Source: Bradyrhizobium ottawaense (lineage in GTDB: Bacteria > Pseudomonadota > Alphaproteobacteria > Rhizobiales > Xanthobacteraceae). Taken from it: DNA of 64,000 bases. The stretch's first letter is position 1, and each line of letters begins with the position of its first letter. Below are positions 53,568 to 63,028 of this stretch, piece by piece. Location of the stretch: the NCBI RefSeq assembly GCF_900099825.1, contig NZ_LT629693.1, positions 6,397,001 through 6,461,000 of the forward strand, read 5' to 3'. The translations under genes and the position numbers were made by a program. The notes beneath the pieces are model-generated. The model searched no databases, had not been told where the DNA came from, and saw only the letters and a list, made by a program, of their open reading frames with translations.

Positions 53568-54860
53568 ATGCGGCTTCGGTTCAAGGCCACGCATGTCGTG
53601 CTGGCGATGTTGTGCGTCATGTACTTCATCACCTATGTCGACCGGGTCAACATCGGCACGGCGGCCAGTGAAATCCAGAAAGAACTCGGTCTGAGCAACA
53701 CGCAGCTCGGGTTGGTATTCTCGGCCTTCGCCTATCCCTATTTGCTGTTCCAGGTAATCGGCGGCTGGGTCGGAGACCGCTTTGGGCCGCGCAAGACCCT
53801 GTTCTGGTGCGGGCTGATCTGGGCGCTCGCCACCATCGCGACCGGCTTCGTGACCAGCCTGTTGACGCTGTTCATTGCGCGCGTCGCGCTTGGTTTCGGC
53901 GAAGGAGCGACCTTTCCGACGGCGACGCGCGCCATGCAGTACTGGACGCCCGCCAACCGGCGTGGCTTCGCCCAAGGCCTCACCCACGCATTCGCGCGGC
54001 TGGGAAACGCCGCGACGCCGCCGTTGATTGCAACGCTGATGGTTTGGCTGACCTGGCGTGGCTCGTTCGTCGCGCTGGGTCTGGTCAGCCTGGTGTGGGG
54101 CGTAGTGTGGGCGCTGTATTTCCGCAATGAACCGAAGGATCACCCCGGAATCACCGAGGCCGAACTGGCGTCGCTGCCGCCGCGCCCCCTAGACAAGCGA
54201 CCGCAGGTGCCGTGGGGACCGTTGTTGCGCCGGATGTGGCCCGTCACGCTCACCTACTTCTGTTACGGCTGGACGCTCTGGCTATATCTCAATTGGCTGC
54301 CGCTGTTCTTCAAGAACAACTACAGCATGGATATCAAGAATTCGGCGCTGTTTGCTTCCGGGGTGTTCTTCGCGGGCGTGCTCGGCGACAGCCTCGGCGG
54401 CATTCTGTCCGATCGCATTCTCAAGCGAACGGGCAACGTCCGCTTGGCGCGGCTGAGTGTCACCGTCGCGGGTTTCGCCGGAGCTCTTTTGTCGCTGCTT
54501 CCGATCCTGTTCATCCACGACATCACGGTGGTCGCCCTGTGTCTGTCAGGCGGCTTCTTCTTTGCCGAGATCACCATCGGGCCGATGTGGTCGGTGCCGA
54601 TGGACATAGCGCCGAAATATTCGGGGACGGCCGCCGGCCTAATGAATACCGGGTCGGCGCTGGCGGCTATCGTTTCGCCTTTGGTCGCCGGTTACGTGAT
54701 CGATGCGACGGGCAACTGGTACTTGCCGTTCCTGATGTCGATGGGATTGCTCCTGCTTGGCGGCTTTTCGGCGTTTCTGATGCATCCTGAAAAGCCCTTT
54801 GAAGAACTAGCGGAAGTGAATCCGGTCAAGCGAGGTGTACTCGCTCAAGAGCTAAAATGA
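53568..54860 (+). CDS. MFS transporter (anion:cation symporter type)
   Basis: 430 residues with about 12 membrane segments. The ACS-type start is VMYFITYVDRVNIGTAASEI, and the loop motif is GWVGDRFGPRKTLFWCGL. FAQGLTHAFARLGNAATPPL and LMNTGSALAAIVSPLV are also seen. It lies between the two aminotransferase genes with the ketopantoate-reductase-like gene, so it probably imports the small acid handled here. A stem (54868-54890) follows the stop. Confidence 0.82.
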   Translation: MRLRFKATHVVLAMLCVMYFITYVDRVNIGTAASEIQKELGLSNTQLGLVFSAFAYPYLLFQVIGGWVGDRFGPRKTLFWCGLIWALATIATGFVTSLLTLFIARVALGFGEGATFPTATRAMQYWTPANRRGFAQGLTHAFARLGNAATPPLIATLMVWLTWRGSFVALGLVSLVWGVVWALYFRNEPKDHPGITEAELASLPPRPLDKRPQVPWGPLLRRMWPVTLTYFCYGWTLWLYLNWLPLFFKNNYSMDIKNSALFASGVFFAGVLGDSLGGILSDRILKRTGNVRLARLSVTVAGFAGALLSLLPILFIHDITVVALCLSGGFFFAEITIGPMWSVPMDIAPKYSGTAAGLMNTGSALAAIVSPLVAGYVIDATGNWYLPFLMSMGLLLLGGFSAFLMHPEKPFEELAEVNPVKRGVLAQELK

Positions 54861-54867
54861 CTTCCTT

Positions 54868-54890
54868 ACCGCGGCCGAGGCGGCCGCGGT
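54868..54890 (+). terminator. Stem-loop after the MFS gene
   Basis: ACCGCGGCCG-AGG-CGGCCGCGGT, perfect 10-bp arms, 8 bases after the stop; no T-run, so termination strength is uncertain. Confidence 0.5.
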
Positions 54891-54968
54891 CCTATTGGAT
54901 CATTTCCAAATTCTGAGAGTGCCTACCCGTCGAGTGCTGCCGATATCCAATCAACACCGGAGCCAACT

Positions 54969-56042
54969 ATGCCCAACTACAAGATTCTCATTCTCGGTGC
55001 GTCGTATGGTTCGCTTCTTGCCTCCAAAATGATGTTCGGCGGCCACAGCGTGAAACTTGTTTGTTTGCCGGCTGAGGCTGACCTCATCAATTCCGAGGGC
55101 TTTCGCGTGCGGATGCCGATCCGGGGCCGCAAGGAGCAGATCGAGATCGATTCCCGCAAGTTGCCGGGCAAGGTGTCTGCTTCCGGGCCGGCCGATATAA
55201 ATCCCAAAGACTATGACCTGATCGGGCTGGCGATGCAGGAGCCGCAATACGGCTCGCCCGGTGTTCGCGAATTGCTCGATGCCGTGGCGAAGTCGCGCGT
55301 GCCATGCATGTCGATTATGAACATGCCGCCGCTGCCTTATATGAAGCGTATCCGCAATGTGAACAGCGAATTGCTCGGCCCAGCATACACCATGCCGGCG
55401 GTATGGGACAGCTTCGATCCCGGCACGTTGACATTGTGCAGCCCGGATCCGCAGGCGGTCCGGCCTCCGGAGGAGAAGGTCAATATATTACAAGTAACTT
55501 TGCCGACCAACTTCAAGGTTGCACGCTTTGACAGCGAGAAGAGCAACGAGATCCTTCGCAACATCGAGAAGGATATCGATGCCGTTCGCTTCGATGCCCC
55601 GGAAGGCAAGATCGAACTGCCGGTAAAGTTGCGTGTTCACGACTCGCTTTTCGTGCCACTGGCCAAATGGGCGATGCTTCTGGCCGGCAATTACAGGTGT
55701 ATCACCCAGGACGGCATGCGAACCGCACAGGAAGCGGTGCATACCAACCTCAAGGAAGCTCATTCGATATACGAATTCGTCCTGGACGTGTGCGTCAAGC
55801 TTGGTGCCTCGCGCGATGAACTTGTACCATTCGAGAAATATGCTGCGGCTGCGGAAAGCCTGTCGCGTCCAGCTTCGGCTGCGCGCGCGCTCAACAATGG
55901 CGCGATCAATATCGAACGCGCCGACAAGCTGGTGCAACTCGTCGCCCAACAACAAGGCATGAGCCATCCTCTGCTCGACGCCATTGTTATCCTGGTGGAT
56001 GAAAGGATCGCTGCAAACCGCAGGAAGGCTGTGGCGGCCTGA
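54969..56042 (+). CDS. Ketopantoate-reductase-like protein
   Basis: 357 residues. The N-terminal Rossmann start is YKILILGASYGSLLASKMMF, with GASYGS in place of the usual GxGxxG. The C-terminal helical part has EAVHTNLKEAHSIYEFVLDV. Family members reduce 2-keto acids (2-dehydropantoate in PanE); the catalytic Lys/Glu context here is not obvious, so the substrate may differ. It lies in the aminotransferase cluster, 108 bases after the MFS stop. Confidence 0.65.
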   Translation: MPNYKILILGASYGSLLASKMMFGGHSVKLVCLPAEADLINSEGFRVRMPIRGRKEQIEIDSRKLPGKVSASGPADINPKDYDLIGLAMQEPQYGSPGVRELLDAVAKSRVPCMSIMNMPPLPYMKRIRNVNSELLGPAYTMPAVWDSFDPGTLTLCSPDPQAVRPPEEKVNILQVTLPTNFKVARFDSEKSNEILRNIEKDIDAVRFDAPEGKIELPVKLRVHDSLFVPLAKWAMLLAGNYRCITQDGMRTAQEAVHTNLKEAHSIYEFVLDVCVKLGASRDELVPFEKYAAAAESLSRPASAARALNNGAINIERADKLVQLVAQQQGMSHPLLDAIVILVDERIAANRRKAVAA

Positions 56043-56301
56043 CAGATCAATGGTCGACCCGACCAGGTTTCGCTGGATGAGGGGCACCTCGCCGAGAGGG
56101 GAGCCATCATCCCAAGGACCAAAATCCCGATCGCGTCATCTCTGTGCTGCATCGGCTCGGGACCCCATATCGCGCTCATAAAAAGCTGTAGCGAGAGCTG
56201 GGCTTGGGCCTCTTGACGGCACCCGCCGGGCAGGGGACAAGCTCGGCAAATAGTGATATTCGGGTGCTTGCGAAGCCAAGACAAGACCGGGAAGGACGCC
56301 C

Positions 56302-57501
56302 ATGACTGTGCATACTGGAAGGCATTTTCTGCAGATTCCGGGACCGACCAACGTGCCGGACCGGGTGCTGCGCGCCATGGACATGCCGACCATGGACCAC
56401 CGGGGTCCCGAGTTCGCCGAGATCGGTCACGCGGTTCTGGGCGCCATGCAGCGGGTGTTCCGCACTAAGCAGCCGGTCATCATCTATCCGTCGTCCGGCA
56501 CCGGCGCCTGGGAGGCCGCGATCGTCAATACGCTGCAGCCCGGCGACAAGGTGCTGATGGCCGAGACCGGGCAGTTCGCCGTGCTGTGGCGCGGCATCGC
56601 CGACAAGTTCAAGCTCGACGTCGATTTCCTGCCGGGCGACTGGCGCCATGGCGCCGATCTCGAGCAGCTCGAAGCGCACCTCGCGGCCGACCGCCAGCAC
56701 AAGATCAAGGCGGTCATGATTGTTCATAACGAGACCTCGACCGGCTGCGTCACCCATCCGCTCGATGTCCGCAAGATCATGGATCGCGTCAAGCACCCGG
56801 CGCTGCTGATGGTCGATACCATTTCCGGTCTCGGCTCGCTGGAATATGAGCACGATGCCTGGGGTATCGACGTCTCGGTGGCCGGCTCGCAGAAGGGCCT
56901 GATGCTGCCGCCGGGTCTCGGCTTCAACGCGGTCTCGGAAAAGGCAATCGCGGTGGCGAAGGCCAATCCTGCGATGCGCTCCTATTGGGACTGGCAGGAA
57001 GTCATCGCGATCAACACGGCCGGCACCTGGCCCTACACGCCTGCGACCAACCTGCTGTTCGGGTTGCGCGAAGCGGTCAAGATGCTCGAGGAAGAGGGGC
57101 TGGAGAACGTCTTCGCCCGCCACAAGCGCCACAGCGCCGCGACCCGCGCTGCCGCCAAGGTCTGGGGGCTGGAGACCCAGTGTCAGGAACAGGGCGCGCA
57201 TTCGCCCGCACTGACCGGCGTGGTGATGCCTGACGGACATGACGCCGACGTTTTCCGTAAAGTGGTGCTGGAAAACTTCGACATGTCGCTCGGCACTGGC
57301 CTGAACAAGATCAAGGGCAAGGTGTTCCGGATCGGCCATATCGGTCACTTCAACGATCTGATGCTGATGGGAACGTTGTCGGGCGTCGAGATGGGTCTCG
57401 ATCTCGCCAAGGTGCCGCATCGCGGCGGTGGCGTGCTGGCGGCGATGGAAGTCCTGAAAGGTCGCGACATCGTGTCGATGCCGAAATCCGCTGTCGCCTG
57501 A
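56302..57501 (+). CDS. Serine-glyoxylate-type aminotransferase 2
   Basis: 399 residues. It has the same motifs as the gene at 52278: PGPTNVPDRVLRAMDMPTMD, PSSGTGAWEAAIVNTLQPGD and the PLP lysine SQKGLMLPPGLGFN near 198. AGTWPYTPATNLLFGLREAV and GKVFRIGHIGHFNDLMLMGT match too. The two differ at many surface positions, so they may have different amino donors. It is followed after 41 bases by an enoyl-CoA-hydratase gene. Confidence 0.86.
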   Translation: MTVHTGRHFLQIPGPTNVPDRVLRAMDMPTMDHRGPEFAEIGHAVLGAMQRVFRTKQPVIIYPSSGTGAWEAAIVNTLQPGDKVLMAETGQFAVLWRGIADKFKLDVDFLPGDWRHGADLEQLEAHLAADRQHKIKAVMIVHNETSTGCVTHPLDVRKIMDRVKHPALLMVDTISGLGSLEYEHDAWGIDVSVAGSQKGLMLPPGLGFNAVSEKAIAVAKANPAMRSYWDWQEVIAINTAGTWPYTPATNLLFGLREAVKMLEEEGLENVFARHKRHSAATRAAAKVWGLETQCQEQGAHSPALTGVVMPDGHDADVFRKVVLENFDMSLGTGLNKIKGKVFRIGHIGHFNDLMLMGTLSGVEMGLDLAKVPHRGGGVLAAMEVLKGRDIVSMPKSAVA

Positions 57502-57542
57502 GTAGGTTCTCGACCCAACAACCAAGAACAGAAAGAGCCGCG

Positions 57543-58340
57543 ATGAACGCCCCGGTAGCTGCGACCGAAGACCTGATCTATTCCGTCGAGGACGGCATTG
57601 CCCGGCTGACGTTCAACCGTCCGCAGGCGCGCAACGCGCTGACATTTGCGATGTACGAGCAGATGGCTTCGATCTGCGAGTCCGTCAACAAGGACCGCTC
57701 GATCAAGGTGATGATCCTGACGGGCACGGGTGACAAGGCGTTCGCGTCTGGCACGGATATCTCGCAGTTCCGGGCGTTCAAGACCGCGGAGGACGCGCTC
57801 GAATATGAGGAGCGGATCGATCGCGTGCTCGGGACACTCGAAAAGGTCCGGGTGCCGACGATTGCGGCCATCGCCGGTGCCTGCACCGGCGGCGGTGCGG
57901 GGATTGCCGCCTGTTGCGATATCCGGATCGGCACCGCGGCGACGCGCATCGGCTTTCCGATCGCGCGCACGCTCGGCAATTGCCTGTCGATGTCCAACAT
58001 CAGCCGGGTGGTCGCGCTGGTCGGGCCGGCACGGACGAAGGATTTGATTTTTACCGCGCGGCTGATCGAGGCGCCCGAGGCACTGTCGCTCGGTCTGCTC
58101 AACGAAGTGGTGCCTGACGTTCCGACGCTGCAACGCCGCGTCGATGAAACCGCCAAACTGGTTGCCGGCCATGCGCCGATCACGATGGAAACCGCCAAGG
58201 AAGCGGTGCTCCGTCTCCGACGCACGCTGTCGCGCGAGGAAGGCCGGGATTTGATTCTGCGCGCCTATATGAGCGAGGATTTCCGCGAGGGAATGGATGC
58301 ATTCCTCAACAAGCGCACGCCGAACTGGAAGGGCCAGTAG
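57543..58340 (+). CDS. Enoyl-CoA hydratase/isomerase family protein
   Basis: 265 residues. The crotonase fold shows ARLTFNRPQARNALTFAMYE, FASGTDISQFRAF and the oxyanion-hole stretch AIAGACTGGGAGIAACCDIR. The typical catalytic Glu pair is not obvious, so it could be a hydratase, isomerase or a decarboxylase-like member. It is 41 bases after the second aminotransferase, so probably co-transcribed. No acyl-CoA ligase is close. Confidence 0.78.
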   Translation: MNAPVAATEDLIYSVEDGIARLTFNRPQARNALTFAMYEQMASICESVNKDRSIKVMILTGTGDKAFASGTDISQFRAFKTAEDALEYEERIDRVLGTLEKVRVPTIAAIAGACTGGGAGIAACCDIRIGTAATRIGFPIARTLGNCLSMSNISRVVALVGPARTKDLIFTARLIEAPEALSLGLLNEVVPDVPTLQRRVDETAKLVAGHAPITMETAKEAVLRLRRTLSREEGRDLILRAYMSEDFREGMDAFLNKRTPNWKGQ

Positions 58341-58475
58341 GTTCGGCTGCCATCCGGCGCGTGCGCCGCGAGGTTTTTTTCGGCGATCACGGTCGCGTCG
58401 GTCCAGGCCGGCGTCGTGCTCAATCCCATGATCTCCTGATCGTGTGAGCCGATCGCGGATGTAGCGTTCGATCAG

Positions 58476-58509
58476 TCGCGGGCTCCAGGCGAGCCCGCGA
58501 ATTTTTTTT
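58476..58509 (+). terminator. Strong terminator before tctC
   Basis: TCGCGGGCTC-CAGGC-GAGCCCGCGA, perfect 10-bp arms, followed by ATTTTTTTT. It separates the aminotransferase operon from the tctC promoter. Confidence 0.9.
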
Positions 58510-58651
58510 GAACTGCGCCTTGTTGTCTCATGCGAAAGTCATAGCCGCATGGGCTGCGGTCCGGCTTGAACTCAACGCCATTCCCCCGCACAATGGAGTG
58601 ACAAGTCGCTCCATTTTTATCAATCAGAACAATAACATAGGGAAGAAGCGC

Positions 58652-59638
58652 GTGGGACATATTCTGAGAGCCGCAGCCGCCTTGACGGCCATGATCGCCA
58701 GCGCGCCGGCTTTTGCCGCCTGGGAGCCGACCAAGCCGGTCGAAATCGTGGTCGCGGCAGGCGCTGGCGGCGCTTCCGACCAGATGGCGCGCATGATGCA
58801 GGCGGCGATCCAGAAGAACAATCTGATGAAGCAGCCGATAGTGGTGTCGCTGAAGGGCGGTGCGTCCGGCGCCGAGGCGCTGATGTACATGAAATCCAGC
58901 GATGGCGACGCCAACAAGGTGCTGATCGCGTACTCGCTGATCTACATGCTGCCGCTGTCGGCGAAAATTCCCTTCAACTGGCGCGAGCTGACGCCGGTGT
59001 CCGTGATTGCGCTCGATCAGTTCGTGTTGTGGGACAACGCCGAAGGTCCGAAGACCGTGAAGGATTTCATCGCGGCCGCGAAGGCCGCGAGCTCCCCGTT
59101 CAAGATGGGCGGCACCGGCTCCAAGCGCGAGGATCACGTGCTGACCGTCTTCATGGAGCAGAAGACCGGCGCGAAATTCTCCTACCTGCCGTATAAGTCC
59201 GGCGGCGAGGCGGCGACGCAACTGGTCGGCAACCACACCGAATCCAACGTCAACAACCCCTCTGAAAACCTTGAGGTCTGGCGCGCCGGCCAGGTCCGCG
59301 CGCTCTGCGTGTTCGACAAGGAGCGCATCGCCTACAAGACCAAGGTCACCGAGACGCAATCGTGGAACGACATTCCGACCTGCAAGGAGGAAGGGCTCGA
59401 CGTGCAGTACCTGATGCTGCGTGCGATGTTCCTGCCCGGCAAGGTGACGGCGGAACAGCAGGCGTTCTATGTCGATCTGTTCCAGAAGGTGACGCAGACG
59501 GCCGAGTACAAGGACTACATGGAGAAGCAGGCGCTGAAACCGATCTTTCTGACCGGCAAGGATATGGTGCAGTTCCTCGAGGACGACGACAAACTCAATG
59601 CCTCGCTGATGAACGAAGCGGGTTTCGTCGCGAAGTAA
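58652..59638 (+). CDS. tctC: TctC-like substrate-binding protein of a tripartite tricarboxylate transporter
   Basis: 328 residues from GTG 58652 (AAGAAGCG upstream), with a signal peptide (ILRAAAALTAMIASAPAFAA). The Bug/TctC fold has PTKPVEIVVAAGAGGASDQM at the start and KDFIAAAKAASSPFKMGGTG in the middle. It delivers a carboxylate to TctAB, which lie 3 kb downstream past the aldolase and mtn genes. Starts further upstream would run through the terminator. Confidence 0.82.
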   Translation: MGHILRAAAALTAMIASAPAFAAWEPTKPVEIVVAAGAGGASDQMARMMQAAIQKNNLMKQPIVVSLKGGASGAEALMYMKSSDGDANKVLIAYSLIYMLPLSAKIPFNWRELTPVSVIALDQFVLWDNAEGPKTVKDFIAAAKAASSPFKMGGTGSKREDHVLTVFMEQKTGAKFSYLPYKSGGEAATQLVGNHTESNVNNPSENLEVWRAGQVRALCVFDKERIAYKTKVTETQSWNDIPTCKEEGLDVQYLMLRAMFLPGKVTAEQQAFYVDLFQKVTQTAEYKDYMEKQALKPIFLTGKDMVQFLEDDDKLNASLMNEAGFVAK

Positions 59639-59671
59639 ATCCATCCCCAACGCCGGCCGATTTCCGGCCAG

Positions 59672-60322
59672 TCACTTGTCGGCAGGACCGTATCCCGCGA
59701 TCCTGCCGAGAACGTTTTTGATCTCCTGCTTCGGAAGCAACCGCGGCGTGCCGATCTGCAGGCAGCCGTGGTACTGCCGCGCCAGCGCCTCGACTTCGAC
59801 CGAGAGCCACATCGCCTTCGACAGCGACGGCCCGACCGCGATCATGCCGTGATGTTCAAGCAGGCAGGCCAGCCGCCCTTCGAGCGCCTGGACGGCGTGC
59901 TCCGACAGCTCCTGCGTGCCGAAGGTCGCATAGGGCGCGACGCGGATGCTGTCGCCGCCGGCGCAGGCGATCATGTAATGGATCGGCGGAATCTCCAGAT
60001 TCATGATCGCCAGAATCGTCGAATAGGGCGGATGGGCATGGACCACGGCGTTGACCTCGGGCCGCGCCCGCAGGATATCGAGGTGAAACCGCCACTCGCT
60101 CGACGGGCGCTGGGATGGGTCGTGTGAGCCGTCGAGCCCCATGAACACGATCTGCTCGGGCTGCATCGTCTCGTAGGGCACGCTGGTTGGCGTGATCAGC
60201 AGGCCGTTGTCATGGCGCAGGCTGATATTGCCCGAAGTGCCCTGATTGATGCCGAGCGCATTCATGCCGCGGCAGGCGTCGATGATGGATTGGCGCTTGT
60301 CCTTGTCGCTTTTGGCCGGCAT
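59672..60322 (-). CDS. Class II aldolase, probable methylthioribulose-1-phosphate aldolase (Ald2-like)
   Basis: 216 residues from ATG 60322. Class II aldolase/adducin motifs: GTSGNISLRHDNGLLITPTS, the zinc site VVHAHPPYSTILA, and LLEHHGMIAVG with a further His. In the DHAP shunt described from Rhodospirillum rubrum and some E. coli, Ald2 splits 5-methylthioribulose-1-phosphate into DHAP and methylthioacetaldehyde. The direct divergent neighbour is mtnP, then mtnA, which supports that role. A fuculose- or ribulose-phosphate aldolase is the alternative. Confidence 0.78.
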   Translation of the reverse strand: MPAKSDKDKRQSIIDACRGMNALGINQGTSGNISLRHDNGLLITPTSVPYETMQPEQIVFMGLDGSHDPSQRPSSEWRFHLDILRARPEVNAVVHAHPPYSTILAIMNLEIPPIHYMIACAGGDSIRVAPYATFGTQELSEHAVQALEGRLACLLEHHGMIAVGPSLSKAMWLSVEVEALARQYHGCLQIGTPRLLPKQEIKNVLGRIAGYGPADK

Positions 60323-60413
60323 TTCAACGTCCCTTGTATCCTGCGGAGAATGCTTGATTATTGCGTCGCAGTATAGTCGAACATCTGCTGCGATGAGTTG
60401 ATCGGGAGTACCC

Positions 60414-61301
60414 ATGACCAGTGCCGTTACCCAAGCTGTTCTTGGCATCATCGGCGGATCAGGCATCTACGACCTGCCGGGGCTGGAGGACGTCCGCGAC
60501 GAGGCCATCGCAAGCCCGTGGGGCGAACCATCCGCCGCACTCGCGCGCGGCGTGATCGGGGGCCTGCCGATCGTGTTCCTGCCGCGGCACGGCAAGGGGC
60601 ACGTGCTGTCGCCCTCCGACATCAACTACCGCGCCAATATCGACGTCCTGAAGCGGGCTGGGGTTACCGATCTGGTTTCGCTCTCGGCCTGCGGCTCGTT
60701 CAGGGAGGAACTGCCGCCCGGCACCTTCGTGCTGGTCGATCAGTTTGTCGATCGCACGCACAAGCGCGAGAGCTCGTTCTTCGGCAGGGGCTGCGTCGCC
60801 CATGTCTCGATGGCCCATCCGGTGTCGCCGCGGTTGCACGTGCATCTGGTTGCGGCCGCCAGGGCCGAAGGCATCGCGGCGGTGCAGGGCGGCACCTATG
60901 TCTGCATGGAAGGTCCGCAGTTCTCCTCGCTCGCCGAGAGCCTGACCTACAAGGCGCAAGGCTATTCGGTGATCGGCATGACCAACATGCCCGAGGCCAA
61001 ACTCGCCCGCGAGGCCGAGATCTGTTACGCCAGCGTGGCGATGGTCACCGATTTCGATTGCTGGCATCCCCATCATGACGCGGTCACGGTGCAGGATATC
61101 GTTCGCGTGCTGAATTCGAATGCCGAGAAGGCGAGGGCGCTGGTGGCGCGCCTGGCCCGCGATTTCCCGCGCACGCATGAGCCGTGCCCCGTCGGTTCGG
61201 ACCGGGCGCTCGACACCGCGCTGATCACGGCGCCGGACGCGCGCGATCCGGTCCTGTTGAGGAAGCTCGACGCGGTGGCCGGTCGGGTGTTGCGGTCATG
61301 A
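60414..61301 (+). CDS. mtnP: MtnP, methylthioadenosine phosphorylase
   Basis: 295 residues. The phosphate site is [20 protein letters not shown]. Conserved blocks [36 protein letters not shown] and the substrate-choice stretch [10 protein letters not shown] (MTAP-like Asp) indicate methylthioadenosine rather than purine nucleosides in general. It releases adenine and 5-methylthioribose-1-phosphate. Its stop overlaps mtnA (ATGA). Confidence 0.9.
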   Translation: MTSAVTQAVLGIIGGSGIYDLPGLEDVRDEAIASPWGEPSAALARGVIGGLPIVFLPRHGKGHVLSPSDINYRANIDVLKRAGVTDLVSLSACGSFREELPPGTFVLVDQFVDRTHKRESSFFGRGCVAHVSMAHPVSPRLHVHLVAAARAEGIAAVQGGTYVCMEGPQFSSLAESLTYKAQGYSVIGMTNMPEAKLAREAEICYASVAMVTDFDCWHPHHDAVTVQDIVRVLNSNAEKARALVARLARDFPRTHEPCPVGSDRALDTALITAPDARDPVLLRKLDAVAGRVLRS

Positions 61302-62392
61302 AGGTCGACGGCCGGCATTTCCGCAGTATCTGGCTGGAACCGGACGGCTGGTCGGTCGGGGCGATCGACCAGCGGCGCCTGCCGCATGAATTCGTCATTG
61401 CGCGGCTTGAGACCGCTGATGCTGCCGCAGACGCCATCCGCACCATGCTGGTACGCGGGGCGCCGCTGATCGGTGCGACCGCCGCTTACGGCATGGCGCT
61501 GGCGGTGCGCGACGATTGTTCCGACGCCGGCATTGACCGTGCCTACCAGTTGCTGATCGCGGCGCGGCCGACGGCCATCAATTTGAAATGGGCGCTCGAT
61601 GAAATGATGCGCGCGATCATGCCGGCGCCGCCTTCCGAGCGCGCGGGCATCGCCTATGCCCGCGCAGCGGAAATCGCCGAACAGGATGTCGCGATCAATC
61701 GCGAGATCGGCCAGCATGGTCTGGCGCTAATCGAGGCGATCGCCGCGAGCAAGCCGCCGGGCGATGCGATCAACATCCTGACCCATTGCAATGCCGGATG
61801 GCTGGCGACGGTCGATTGGGGGACCGCGACGGCGCCGATCTACCTCGCTCACGATCGTGGCCTGAAGATTCACGTCTGGGTTGACGAAACCCGGCCGCGG
61901 AATCAGGGCGCTTCGCTCACTGCCTGGGAGCTCGGGCACCACGGGGTGCCGCACACGGTGATCGCCGACAACACCGGTGGCCATCTGATGCAGCACGCCA
62001 TGGTCGATCTCGCCATCGTCGGAACCGACCGGGTGACCGCCAATGGCGACGTTTGCAACAAGATTGGAACCTACCTGAAGGCGCTCGCAGCATACGACAA
62101 TGGCGTCCCGTTCTATGTTGCGCTGCCATCGCCGACCCTCGACTTTAGTATCGATGACGGCATCAGGCAGATCCCGATCGAGCAGCGTGGCGCCGATGAA
62201 GTCGCCACCATGACCGGCCGTACCGCCGACGGCCGCATCGAAACCGTGCGCGTGGTGCCTGCCGGCTCGCCGGTCGCCAATTATGCCTTCGATGTCACGC
62301 CGGCCCGGCTGGTGACGGGCCTGATCACCGAGCGCGGCGTGTTGCAGCCCGATCGTGCTGCACTTGCGAGCGCTTTTCCGGATCGCGCCTGA
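61298..62392 (+). CDS. mtnA: MtnA, methylthioribose-1-phosphate isomerase
   Basis: 364 residues from ATG 61298. The eIF2B-related fold shows [20 protein letters not shown], the catalytic Cys in [17 protein letters not shown] (near 164) and the Asp block [20 protein letters not shown]. It isomerises methylthioribose-1-phosphate to methylthioribulose-1-phosphate, the substrate of the aldolase on the other strand. Confidence 0.92.
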   Translation: MKVDGRHFRSIWLEPDGWSVGAIDQRRLPHEFVIARLETADAAADAIRTMLVRGAPLIGATAAYGMALAVRDDCSDAGIDRAYQLLIAARPTAINLKWALDEMMRAIMPAPPSERAGIAYARAAEIAEQDVAINREIGQHGLALIEAIAASKPPGDAINILTHCNAGWLATVDWGTATAPIYLAHDRGLKIHVWVDETRPRNQGASLTAWELGHHGVPHTVIADNTGGHLMQHAMVDLAIVGTDRVTANGDVCNKIGTYLKALAAYDNGVPFYVALPSPTLDFSIDDGIRQIPIEQRGADEVATMTGRTADGRIETVRVVPAGSPVANYAFDVTPARLVTGLITERGVLQPDRAALASAFPDRA

Positions 62393-62404
62393 CCTCATTG
62401 ACGC

Positions 62405-62416
62405 CTGGTATACCAG
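62405..62416. promoter_or_regulatory. GntR-type palindrome before tctB
   Basis: CTGGTATACCAG is a perfect 12-bp palindrome sharing GGTATACC/GATATACC with the site at 52219. It lies 49 bases before the tctB start. The GntR protein at 51436 is the natural candidate binder. Confidence 0.55.
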
Positions 62417-62464
62417 CACGCTATCCCCTCTGCCGGAGCGAACCTGCCGGGATAAGCGTGATTC

Positions 62465-63007
62465 ATGTCCAATACCGATATCGAAATTATCGTCGATGAT
62501 CCGACTGCACCGGAGGCGGATTCGCCGGCGGTGACGTCGGCCGCCGTCGTCGAAGTCGTGGTGTCGCTGTTGCTGCTCGCGCTTGCCGTGACGCTCGGAT
62601 GGGACAACTGGCGCACCGGGGCGGCCTGGGATTCGACCGGTCCGCAGCCCGGCTATTTTCCGTTCTATCTTTCCGTGATTCTCGGCGGCGCCAGTCTCTA
62701 CGGCCTCGCCACCGCCTTCCTGTCGCGCAAGGAAGCCGCGGAAGTTTTCGTCACCCGGGCGCAGCTTCGCCGGGTCATGGCGGTGTTCGTGCCGACCTTC
62801 CTGTTCTGTCTCGCCACTCAGTTTCTCGGGCTCTATGTCGCAAGCTTCTTCCTCATCGCCGGCTTCATGCGGATGGTCGGCAAGATCGCGCTGTGGAAGT
62901 CGCTTCTGACCGCCTTCATCTTCACCGCGGTGATGTTCGTGACCTTCGACATCGCCTTCGACGTCATCATGCCGAAGGGGCCGCTCGAAGCGGCCTTCGG
63001 CCACTAA
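62465..63007 (+). CDS. tctB: TctB-like small membrane subunit
   Basis: 180 residues. Four membrane segments are seen (VVEVVVSLLLLALAVTLGWD, FPFYLSVILGGASLYGLATA, VMAVFVPTFLFCLATQFLGL, LLTAFIFTAVMFVTFDIAFD). GPQPGYFPFY is the TctB motif. It works with TctA in carboxylate import. Confidence 0.85.
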   Translation: MSNTDIEIIVDDPTAPEADSPAVTSAAVVEVVVSLLLLALAVTLGWDNWRTGAAWDSTGPQPGYFPFYLSVILGGASLYGLATAFLSRKEAAEVFVTRAQLRRVMAVFVPTFLFCLATQFLGLYVASFFLIAGFMRMVGKIALWKSLLTAFIFTAVMFVTFDIAFDVIMPKGPLEAAFGH

Positions 63008-63028
63008 CAGATCGACGGGACCCGAATA

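Noticed and set aside
56176..57525. 449-codon minus-strand frame over the second aminotransferase
   Set aside because: Antisense to a conserved aminotransferase; no recognisable domain.
60323..60413. Possible SAM-type riboswitch between the aldolase and mtnP
   Set aside because: The gap is only 91 bases and shows no conserved SAM-aptamer core; only a short TGCG inverted repeat is visible.
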